Part shown: positions 57,234 to 64,000 of the stretch, in pieces
Layout of the letters: every line of letters begins with the position of its first letter
Position numbering within the stretch: the first letter of the stretch is position 1
Source: Paenibacillus phyllosphaerae
GTDB lineage: Bacteria > Bacillota > Bacilli > Paenibacillales > Paenibacillaceae
DNA length: 64,000 nt
NCBI RefSeq assembly: GCF_014192105.1
Contig: NZ_JACHXK010000009.1
Location: 62,001 to 126,000 of the forward strand
Direction: 5' to 3'
Position numbers and translations under genes: made by a program
The notes under the pieces: generated by a model
What the model saw: only the letters and a program-made list of their open reading frames with translations
What the model was told of the DNA's origin: nothing
Databases searched by the model: none

Positions 57234-58070
57234 ATGACGAATATCGTTGCTGCGCCGTGGAGAGAAGTTCTCGCTGGCGACACGAACCATACCATTACCG
57301 GCGATGTCCGGATTATCGAAGCATTCCCGATTCCGCAGCTGCAGATCGAGCGCAGGGTGTGGATTTATTTGCCGAGGAGCTATAACGAAGGGGATCGCCG
57401 CTACCCGGTTCTCTATATGCACGATGGACAAAATGTGTTCAATCAAGCGACGTCGTGGGGGAGCGAGTGGGGCGTCGATGAGACACTTGAGCAGTTGGCG
57501 CTGGAGGATCCCGCGCTCGAGACGATCGTGGTCGCCATTGATCATGGCGGCAAGGAGCGCAACAACGAATATAACTTTACGATAAACGCGGAATATGGCT
57601 TCGGGGGCAAAGGCGAAGGATATGTCGGGTTCCTCGCGGATACGCTCAAGCCTTTTATCGACAGCCACTATCGGACGCTCCCAGAGCCGGAGCTTACGAT
57701 GATCGGCGGAAGCTCGTTCGGGGCCTACATCTCGCTGTACGCGGCCATTCGCTATCCGGAACATTTTGGCCGGGTGAGCGGGATTTCGTTCGTCATGTGG
57801 CACGATGGCGGAGCGATCATCGAATTGATCCGGCAGTCGTCGCTATCCCCAGCGCTGCGCTTTTACCTGAGTATCGGAGGACTGGAGACCGACAACCCCG
57901 ACTTCAACCGGACCGCGCGCGAGCATGTCGAGCTGGCCCGCCAGACGCTGATCGCAGCTGGGGTGCCGGAGAGTCGTATTCAATTCAAAGTCGTTCCGGA
58001 AGGTACGCATCAGGAATCCACGTGGAGCGTGTTATTCCCCGAATCGCATCGTTGGCTGCTGCAGCCTTAG
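57234..58070 (+). CDS. Alpha/beta-hydrolase of the enterochelin-esterase-like (Fes/esterase D) family
   Basis: This 278-residue protein without a signal peptide has YPVLYMHDGQNVFN near residue 60, the nucleophile elbow GGSSFGAYISLY (Ser about 163), and a late His (GTHQESTWS about 263). The pattern fits the putative esterase family that includes enterochelin and acetyl-xylan esterase-like enzymes. It lies near GH43 and GH13 genes, so a sugar-ester substrate is plausible. ATG 57234 has AGGAGAG upstream; ATG 57210 lies before that site. Confidence 0.85.
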   Translation: MTNIVAAPWREVLAGDTNHTITGDVRIIEAFPIPQLQIERRVWIYLPRSYNEGDRRYPVLYMHDGQNVFNQATSWGSEWGVDETLEQLALEDPALETIVVAIDHGGKERNNEYNFTINAEYGFGGKGEGYVGFLADTLKPFIDSHYRTLPEPELTMIGGSSFGAYISLYAAIRYPEHFGRVSGISFVMWHDGGAIIELIRQSSLSPALRFYLSIGGLETDNPDFNRTAREHVELARQTLIAAGVPESRIQFKVVPEGTHQESTWSVLFPESHRWLLQP

Positions 58071-58144
58071 ATTCCGTCACGCTGACAAGCAGGACGTAAG
58101 CGCACGCAACCTAGCCGTTGCCAGACCACGATACCGCCATACGC

Positions 58145-58188
58145 CAAAAGCCGCACATCCACTGGATCTGCGGCTTTTGTCTTTTTCC
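58145..58188. terminator. Terminator between the esterase and glucosidase genes
   Basis: CAAAAGCCGCA (58145-58155) and TGCGGCTTTTG (58169-58179), with an inner TCC/GGA pairing, end in TCTTTTTCC. The plus strand runs into the T-tract; the minus strand has AAAAG-rich flanks and may use it too. Confidence 0.8.
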
Positions 58189-58207
58189 TTTATCGCCAAG
58201 CTGCCTA

Positions 58208-59920
58208 TTAACGCAACCGATACACCCTCGCCTCATAGGGACGCAGCGACAGCTCCATGATCTCCCATTCCGGCTGTACCTCATAGTTGCTCACCATCAC
58301 GTCCCGATGCTCATGGGCGAGATGCTCCGGCAGCGCCAGCCACGAATCGATCGCCGTCATATTCAGCAGAATGAGCCATCGCTCGCCGCTCGCCGCTTCT
58401 CTCGTATAGGCATAGATATGCTCGTGCCAGTCGGCAAACGCTTCGTATTTGCCATATACGAGCACCTCCGGGTGCTGCTTGCGGAGCGTGATGAGCCGCC
58501 GGTAATAGTGGTAGATCGAGTCCGAATCCCGAACCGCCTGCTCCGCATTAATGTCGACGTAGTTCGGATTGACGCCGATCCAAGGCTGACCGGTCGTGAA
58601 GCCCGCGTTCTCTTCCCGGTTCCATTGCATCGGCGTTCTTGCGTTATCCCGGCTTTTGCGCTGAATGGCTTCCAACATCCGCCCGGCATCGCCGCCGCCT
58701 CCATCGACGAATGCCCGGTAGGCGTTCAGCGACGCCACATCGCGGTAATCCGTAATCGCGGGGAACGCCACGTTCGTCATGCCGATTTCTTCCCCCTGGT
58801 AAATATAAGGGGTTCCCTTAAGCGTATGCAGCATCGTGGCGAGCATCGTCGCCGAAGCCCGGCGGTGCACCTGATCGTCGCCGAAGCGGGAGACGGCGCG
58901 CGGCTGGTCGTGATTGTTCAAGTAGAGGCTGTTCCAACCTTGATCGGCAAGCCCGAGCTGCCAACGGTGGAAGATCGCCTTCAACGCCTTTGGCGACCAG
59001 TCGGTGCGGAACCAGTCCGTGCCCCCGCCGTCGATATCGACATGCTCGAATTGGAACACCATGTTCATGCCGTAGCGCGGATCTCCCGTGTAGAGCCGGG
59101 CTTGCTCGACGGTTACGCCGGGCATCTCGCCTACGGTCAAGAGAGGCCCGCCATTGCCGCGCGCGAGCACCTCCGCATTCATTTCTTCCAGAAATTCAAG
59201 GAACCGCGGCCCGCTGACAAAATGCTGTCCGCCCCACACATAACGCGCTCCATCATATACCTCGCCATCCGGCATCGCCGCCGCCTTGGAGATATAGTTG
59301 ATGACGTCCATCCGGAACCCGTCGATGCCCAGGGCAATCCACCACCGCATCATCTCGTAGAGCGATTGGCGGACCTTCCCGTTGCTCCAATTGAGGTCCG
59401 GCTGCTTGCGCGAGAACAGGTGCAGATAGTATTGCTGCGTCCCTTCGTCGTACTCCCAAGCCGAGCCGCCGAACACGGATACCCAGTTGTTCGGTTCCGA
59501 TCCGTCCGGCTTGCCGTCCCGCCAGTAATAGAAGTCGCGGTACGGATTATCGCGCGAGGAACGGGATGCTTCGAACCAGGGATGCTCATCCGACGTGTGA
59601 TTGATGACCAGATCCATCACCAGCTTCATTCCGCGGGCATGGAGGCCGTCGCGCAGCAAGCACCAATCCTCCATCGTGCCGAATTCGGCGGCGATCTCTT
59701 GATAATGGCTGATATCGTAACCGTTATCGTCGAAGGGAGAGCGGTAGATCGGGCTGAGCCAGATCACGTCTACGCCCAGCTGCTTGAGATAGTCCAGCTT
59801 ACTGATGATGCCTTGCAGATCGCCGATTCCGTCGCCGTTCGAATCTTTGAAACTGCGGGGATAGATTTGATAGACGATGGCTTCTTGCCAAGAACTGGAT
59901 CCCTCATTCATGTGCTCCAT
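58208..59920 (-). CDS. GH13 alpha-glucosidase (oligo-1,6-glucosidase type)
   Basis: This enzyme of about 570 residues is a cytoplasmic family 13 glucosidase. The (beta/alpha)8 motifs are DLVINHTSDEHPWF, GFRMDVINYISK (nucleophile Asp about 200), LLTVGEMPG (acid Glu about 255) and LNNHDQPR (Asp about 326). The AIVYQIYPRSFKDSNGDGIGDLQGI opening and length fit the oligo-1,6-glucosidase/trehalose-6-phosphate hydrolase group. ATG 59920 has GGAAGG just upstream; ATG 59911 and TTG 59938 are alternatives. It stands alone, with its own terminator. Confidence 0.9.
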   Translation of the reverse strand: MEHMNEGSSSWQEAIVYQIYPRSFKDSNGDGIGDLQGIISKLDYLKQLGVDVIWLSPIYRSPFDDNGYDISHYQEIAAEFGTMEDWCLLRDGLHARGMKLVMDLVINHTSDEHPWFEASRSSRDNPYRDFYYWRDGKPDGSEPNNWVSVFGGSAWEYDEGTQQYYLHLFSRKQPDLNWSNGKVRQSLYEMMRWWIALGIDGFRMDVINYISKAAAMPDGEVYDGARYVWGGQHFVSGPRFLEFLEEMNAEVLARGNGGPLLTVGEMPGVTVEQARLYTGDPRYGMNMVFQFEHVDIDGGGTDWFRTDWSPKALKAIFHRWQLGLADQGWNSLYLNNHDQPRAVSRFGDDQVHRRASATMLATMLHTLKGTPYIYQGEEIGMTNVAFPAITDYRDVASLNAYRAFVDGGGGDAGRMLEAIQRKSRDNARTPMQWNREENAGFTTGQPWIGVNPNYVDINAEQAVRDSDSIYHYYRRLITLRKQHPEVLVYGKYEAFADWHEHIYAYTREAASGERWLILLNMTAIDSWLALPEHLAHEHRDVMVSNYEVQPEWEIMELSLRPYEARVYRLR

Positions 59921-60125
59921 CTCACCTTCCGGGTACAATTAATGTTAGTTTACAGCGATTGTGGAGGAATTAACCTTCCTGGAATAAAAGAAAGCGGTAA
60001 CGCTTGTCTTACCCGCTGTCAGTGTGGTTTTACGAAGACGGGGAAATTTTTGATAATCTCTTGATACATAATTACGCAATCGTCCGTCTTTCTTATAGCT
60101 GCAGCCGAAAGGAGGCTTTATGTGA

Positions 60126-60653
60126 ATGGAATTTCCGGAATCCGAAGCATTTCGAACCGCATTTTTTGAGCATTATCCGATCGTTAGACGCAAGCTGGTT
60201 GCCCTCGTTCGCGACGAAGCCGCCGCCGATGACTTGGCCCAGGATGTATTCATAAAGCTGTACCGCAATCCGCCGGACGACCCGGCCGCGCTCGGCGCTT
60301 GGCTGCACCGCGTGCTGACGCGAGTAGGTTACGACTATTTGGACGCGATCGCCCGGCAAAGGAAGCTGCAGAGCAAGCAAGAGCAGCTGCATGAAGGCGC
60401 GTCCGCGCACGCTTCGGGCGAAGAAGAGCTGATGCGCCGCCTGGAGCAGGAGGAGGTGCGGGAGTGGCTGGACCAGCTCCCTGAGCGAGACCGGCAGGTA
60501 CTGCTGCTGCGTTATTCAGGCTACAGCTATGCCGAGATCGCCGAGGAGTTGAATGTCCGTCCGCCGGTTGTCGGCACGCTGCTCAGCCGGGCTACCGAGC
60601 GGCTTCGGCAACGGGCCGCGCAGACCGTCACTCACGAGCCGGCAAGAAGCTAA
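60126..60653 (+). CDS. ECF-type RNA polymerase sigma factor
   Basis: This 175-residue sigma factor has region 2 (about 10-75; DEAAADDLAQDVFIKLYRN binds core, with the conserved DLAQDVFIKLY) and region 4 (about 112-165; LPERDRQVLLLRYSGYSYAEIAEELNVRPPVVGTLLSRA reads the -35). It resembles SigX/SigV-like members. AAAGGAGG precedes the ATG. It is followed 78 bp later by a membrane protein gene that fits an anti-sigma partner. Its own promoter type could not be fixed by eye. Confidence 0.9.
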   Translation: MEFPESEAFRTAFFEHYPIVRRKLVALVRDEAAADDLAQDVFIKLYRNPPDDPAALGAWLHRVLTRVGYDYLDAIARQRKLQSKQEQLHEGASAHASGEEELMRRLEQEEVREWLDQLPERDRQVLLLRYSGYSYAEIAEELNVRPPVVGTLLSRATERLRQRAAQTVTHEPARS

Positions 60654-60731
60654 GGATGAACCATAACCAGACAATCAGATAGAGACGAGAGCTTAACAGC
60701 TTACAGGAGTTATGAAGGAGGTTATTCGCCG

Positions 60732-61853
60732 ATGTCGAGCAATCCCATCGATAACAAGGAAGAACAAGCACGGACAGCCGAAGCGTGGAAGAAGCTGCAG
60801 GCGAAACTGACGGCCGAGCCGATGAGCCCGAAGTGGGCGGACTGGCCGGCTGCGAAACAAGAGGAGGCTATTCCTATGCATGTGCAAAATAGAGAACATC
60901 GTCAGGCAACGCCTGAGACGAATATGAACGAGCGGTCTGAACCGGTTGCGAGCGCAGACGCGCCGCAGCGGCGTGCTCCACGCCGCAAGTGGAGCGGACG
61001 CCGCCGCTTCGGCGCCGTGGCTGCCGCCTGCGTCATCTTCGGCGTCGTGGCGTCGACGCCGCTTGGCGACAAGGCGCTTGCCGCGATTCTCGACCAGTTC
61101 CGGATGCAGGACGTAACGGTTGTGCAGGAGGAGGATCTGCGCAGCATGTACCAGGTGTTCACCGATGACCAAAGCTTGAGAGAAAGCATGAATAAATACG
61201 GAGAGTTCACCGTTGAGCGGGGCAAGACGGAGGGAGAGTATACGCCGGCTGAGGCAGCCAAGCAGCTGGGCTACGATCTGATTCATAAGGAGCTGCTGCC
61301 CGCGAATGCGAAGGTGTACGTCTCGCCTTCGGAGACGATGACCTTCAAGCTGAACGTGAGCGAGGTCAATCAGACGCTGAAGCGTCTAGGCGCGACTGCC
61401 CTGCTGCCGGAATCCGTCGACGGCAAGCCGATTACGCTCACCGTGCCGGAGCAGGTGCAATTCAATTTGAACGGGGCGGATTCGAACGAGTGGGCGTATC
61501 TGTCGCAGCTGAAGGTGCCTTTCGTCAAGGTCGATCCGTCCATTGACGTCGAAGAGGCTATCGAAGCGGTCATGAACTTCCCGCTGCTGCCGGATTATTT
61601 GAAGGAGAACCTGAAACGCAGCCGCATTCTCGCGGGCACGATCCCGATGCCTGTCATTACGGGAGATGCGAAATCGGAGAAGCTTACCGTCGGTGAGCAT
61701 ACGGTTGTCGTGGAAGAGTTTAATTATGGCGATAATAACACGCGCTACCGTGCCACATGGATTCAAGACGACCAGCTGATTTCCTTCGAGGGCGGCGAAC
61801 GTTACATGGAGAAAGACGCGTTCCTGAGCAAGCTGAAGGAGCTGGCGGCATGA
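60732..61853 (+). CDS. Anti-sigma-like membrane protein with DUF4367-type domain
   Basis: This 373-residue protein has a cytoplasmic N-terminal part of about 90 residues, one transmembrane helix (about 97-114, FGAVAAACVIFGVVAST) and an extracytoplasmic domain. The C-terminal region ending in YMEKDAFLSKLKELA is like DUF4367 sensors found in sigma/anti-sigma loci of Paenibacillus. The N-terminal part lacks a clear zinc motif. The overlap of its stop with the next start (ATGA) ties it to the ABC genes. It probably restrains the ECF factor until a signal at the membrane appears. Confidence 0.75.
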   Translation: MSSNPIDNKEEQARTAEAWKKLQAKLTAEPMSPKWADWPAAKQEEAIPMHVQNREHRQATPETNMNERSEPVASADAPQRRAPRRKWSGRRRFGAVAAACVIFGVVASTPLGDKALAAILDQFRMQDVTVVQEEDLRSMYQVFTDDQSLRESMNKYGEFTVERGKTEGEYTPAEAAKQLGYDLIHKELLPANAKVYVSPSETMTFKLNVSEVNQTLKRLGATALLPESVDGKPITLTVPEQVQFNLNGADSNEWAYLSQLKVPFVKVDPSIDVEEAIEAVMNFPLLPDYLKENLKRSRILAGTIPMPVITGDAKSEKLTVGEHTVVVEEFNYGDNNTRYRATWIQDDQLISFEGGERYMEKDAFLSKLKELAA

Positions 61854-62824
61854 CGGTAGCGGCTATCGAAGCCCGCGGGCTGACCAAGCAATACGATAAT
61901 GGCCGGGGCTGCCGCGACGTTACGATTCAAGTCGGGAAAGGGGAAGCCTTCGGCTTCCTCGGCCCTAACGGCGCGGGCAAGAGCACGTTCGTCAAAATGC
62001 TCGTGGGCCTCATCACCCCGACAAGCGGCACCGCCAATCTGCTCGGAGAACCGATCGGCACGCTCGCCTCGAAGCGGTTAATCGGCTATCTGCCGGAGCT
62101 GTACCGGTATCAGGAATGGCTGAGCGGCGAAGAGGTCGTGCGGCTGCATGCGAAGCTGTGCGGCGTCGACCGCAGCGTGGCCCGTCATCGCATCCCGCAG
62201 CTGTTGGAGGAGGTCGGCATCGGACGGCGCGGCAGCGACCGCGTCAAGCATTATTCCAAAGGGATGCAGCAGCGGCTCGGCTTGGCATGCGCGCTCGTAG
62301 GCGACCCGCCGATCGTGTTCCTCGACGAGCCGTCCTCTGCGCTCGATCCGATCGGCAGACGCGAGGTACGCCGTATTCTGGAGCGGCTGAAGGCGCAAGG
62401 CAAAACGATATTTCTCAACTCCCATCTGCTCGAGGACGTCGAGGCGCTGTGCGACCGGATGGCCCTGCTCAATAACGGACAGATTCTCCGCCATGGCCAA
62501 GTGTCGGAGGTACTGCAGACGCGAACCCGCTGGCGTTTTAAAGTCGGCGGCTTCACGCCTTTTTTGCTTTCCTGGCTGAACGATACGACGGGGCTGGCCA
62601 TTACGCTAGCGGAGGGCGCTGCCGCTTCAGCTGGCGCAGCCTCAGGTCTATCGGCTTGCTGGCTGGAGGCGGAATTGGAGGATGAGGAGCAGGTCGGCTG
62701 GATTAATTCGCTGATCGTGCAGCAGGGCATGACGCTCTATGAGGTGACGAGCGTGAGGGAGCGCCTCGAGGAATGGTTCATGAATGCGGTCTCGGGCCTC
62801 GAGCATAGGGGGGAACGCGGATGA
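61850..62824 (+). CDS. ABC transporter ATP-binding protein of the sigma operon
   Basis: This 324-residue ATPase has Walker A GPNGAGKST (about 41-49), signature YSKGMQQRLGL, Walker B VFLDEPSSALDP, the switch His in SHLLEDV, and a C-terminal extension of about 100 residues as in NosF/CcmA-type ATPases. The start overlaps the upstream stop by four bases. It works with the permease encoded next, and the pair may export a peptide or sense cell-envelope stress (inference). Confidence 0.9.
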   Translation: MTVAAIEARGLTKQYDNGRGCRDVTIQVGKGEAFGFLGPNGAGKSTFVKMLVGLITPTSGTANLLGEPIGTLASKRLIGYLPELYRYQEWLSGEEVVRLHAKLCGVDRSVARHRIPQLLEEVGIGRRGSDRVKHYSKGMQQRLGLACALVGDPPIVFLDEPSSALDPIGRREVRRILERLKAQGKTIFLNSHLLEDVEALCDRMALLNNGQILRHGQVSEVLQTRTRWRFKVGGFTPFLLSWLNDTTGLAITLAEGAAASAGAASGLSACWLEAELEDEEQVGWINSLIVQQGMTLYEVTSVRERLEEWFMNAVSGLEHRGERG

Positions 62825-63693
62825 CGACGATTTTGGTGATGACCTGGAAGGAGCTGCTCCGCAAGCGGGTCATGCTGCTTACTTTGATGATGACCGCATT
62901 GTTCCTGCTCGCATTCTGGTTCGTGGCGGATACGCTAAGCCTGGATATTCCGGAGGACCCGATGAGCGGCGATTACTTGATCGAGCAATTCTCCAGAGGA
63001 TCGTTCATCCTGATGCTCGGCTTCTTCTTCGGCTCTTTCGTCGTGGCGTTCTTGTCCATCTTCAGCAGTTTCTCCGTGATTGCCGGCGAAGCCGAGCAAG
63101 GCGTCATGCAGGCGCTGATGCCGCGTCCGATCCCGCGCTCCCAGTGGTATCTGGGCCGCTGGCTCGGCTATGTCTCGCTAGGCGTGCTCTATGCGCTGCT
63201 GTTGTTCAGCGCCATCCTGCTGGTGACCGACGTGCATTCCAACGTGCCGCGGGACTTCGGGGCGCTGATGAAGTCCTATCTGCTGTTCGCCTCGACGGTG
63301 CCGATGCTGATCTCGGTGGCGATGCTCGGCTCGGGCATATTCTCCGCGCTCGGCAACGGCGTCTTCATGACGATGCTGTACGGCGCAGGCTGGCTGGGCG
63401 GCATGATCGACAAAGTCAGCGGATCGCTCGGTCTGGATGAACTCGTCCTGAAGCCGCTTAATAATATTACCGGCATCATCTCGCTCATCATGCCGTCGGA
63501 TTCCATCCAACGGCGCATGCTCTCGGAGCTGTTCAGCTACGACGAGATGGATGGCCTGGTCAACTTCTCTTCGTCCTTCAATCTGTTCTCGCTGGACCGA
63601 ATTCCGTCCAACTCGTTCCTCGTCTATGCCGCGATCTACACGGTCGCCGCGTTCGTGCTGGGCATGCTGCGCTTCAGGCGCAAGGACTTGTAA
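62821..63693 (+). CDS. ABC-2 type permease (NosY-like)
   Basis: This 290-residue membrane protein has six helices and the ABC-2 layout: cytoplasmic loop MTWKELLRKRVM, a loop GEAEQGVMQALMPRPIPRSQWYLGRW between helices 2 and 3, and a long extracytoplasmic stretch before the last helix. The start overlaps the ATPase stop (ATGA). It completes the sigma/anti-sigma-like/ABC operon, ended by a terminator 30 bp later. Confidence 0.88.
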   Translation: MTTILVMTWKELLRKRVMLLTLMMTALFLLAFWFVADTLSLDIPEDPMSGDYLIEQFSRGSFILMLGFFFGSFVVAFLSIFSSFSVIAGEAEQGVMQALMPRPIPRSQWYLGRWLGYVSLGVLYALLLFSAILLVTDVHSNVPRDFGALMKSYLLFASTVPMLISVAMLGSGIFSALGNGVFMTMLYGAGWLGGMIDKVSGSLGLDELVLKPLNNITGIISLIMPSDSIQRRMLSELFSYDEMDGLVNFSSSFNLFSLDRIPSNSFLVYAAIYTVAAFVLGMLRFRRKDL

Positions 63694-63723
63694 AATGTAT
63701 AGGAATATAGAATATCTGGCCAT

Positions 63724-63762
63724 CCCCCTGTCATCGCAGATGATAGGGGGACGGTTTTTGTT
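63724..63762 (+). terminator. Terminator of the sigma/ABC operon
   Basis: CCCCCTGTCATC (63724-63735) and GATGATAGGGGG (63739-63750), with a GCA loop and one wobble, are followed by ACGGTTTTTG. Confidence 0.85.
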
Positions 63763-64000
63763 TTGTTTGCGCAAAAAAACGTAAAGCGTGTCCACAAAGT
63801 GGACGTCAAGCGAGAGCCAGCATGCAGCCAACATAGGTGCTCCCACGTATCAGGTCTGCTCCCGAGGCAGCAAAGTCGCGAACGAAGCTCGAAAAAGAGC
63901 TTTGTCCATCCAACGGAATGGAGCATGTCCAAAGGACATGCTCCGGCAATCCGCAAAGGACAACGCGAGCCCCGCATGAAAGGACAGATCGAAGACGGCC
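63763..64000. other. Structured non-coding stretch at the window end
   Basis: No convincing gene is present in the last 238 bp. Hairpins include GTCCAC/GTGGAC (63800 region), AAGCTC/GAGCTT (63886-63902 region) and a perfect 11-bp stem GGAGCATGTCC (63920-63930) with GGACATGCTCC (63934-63944). On the minus strand the first is followed by a run of seven T residues. It may be a leader or small RNA continuing beyond the window. Confidence 0.4.

Noticed and set aside
58118-60064. 648-codon plus-strand frame over the GH13 gene
   Set aside because: The reverse strand carries all GH13 catalytic motifs in order; the plus frame has none and lacks a ribosome site.

Overview
The window looks like a chromosomal stretch from a moderately GC-rich Firmicute of the Paenibacillaceae (Paenibacillus or Cohnella type). 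The evidence is strong AGGAGG-type ribosome binding sites, frequent GTG and TTG starts, many serine/threonine/asparagine-rich lipoproteins, carbohydrate ABC operons paired with YesM/YesN two-component systems, ydaO-type c-di-AMP riboswitches, and B. subtilis-like relatives of OxdC, KimA, PstS and CcdC. No rRNA, tRNA, CRISPR array, phage block or intact insertion sequence was seen.

Layout. 1-3.4 kb: an oxalate decarboxylase cut by the window edge, an intergenic cluster of DnaA boxes, and three small genes (DUF523, TVP38/TMEM64, GNAT). 3.6-8.7 kb: a GntR/FCD regulator, a SsuABC/NrtABC-type ABC importer and an allantoinase, which read as one ureide uptake and breakdown operon. 8.8-16.1 kb: an ArsR-like regulator fused to a large C-terminal domain, a secreted repeat protein with a copper-amine-oxidase N-like domain, a nucleotidyltransferase, a NUDIX enzyme, small proteins, a decayed alcohol dehydrogenase and an AT-rich NERD gene. 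16.1-18.8 kb: a divergent TetR/serine-hydrolase pair bracketed by two copies of a terminator-plus-promoter module of about 118 bp. 18.8-28.7 kb: an arabinan/xylan-type utilisation locus (lipoprotein, two permeases, GH43-CBM enzyme, second lipoprotein, YesM-like kinase, YesN-like regulator). 28.8-40.7 kb: lipoproteins, a broken ccdC, an NlpC/P60 lipoprotein, a CPBP protease, an MBL hydrolase, a TetR/peroxiredoxin pair sharing a perfect palindrome, a PIG-L deacetylase, and a HupE/DUF3500 pair. 40.8-47.6 kb: an ABC exporter, then a c-di-AMP regulon (riboswitch-kimA, riboswitch-NlpC/P60, and a second NlpC/P60 without a riboswitch). 47.8-53.3 kb: secreted proteins, then two antibiotic-kinase-like proteins, a GNAT and a methyltransferase. 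53.4-64 kb: PhoP-box-driven pstS, a GH43 xylosidase, an esterase, a GH13 glucosidase, and an ECF sigma / anti-sigma-like / ABC transporter operon.

The most unusual part is 45.9-46.4 kb. Between a c-di-AMP riboswitch and a cell-wall hydrolase there is no recognisable rho-independent terminator. In its place are tandem hairpins with near-identical loops and a perfect 42-bp direct repeat whose TTGGCC core could pair with the aptamer's P1 strand. Also notable are the DnaA-box cluster at 1.4-1.55 kb, the duplicated terminator/promoter module around the TetR cassette, and a large imperfect palindrome at 22.0 kb.
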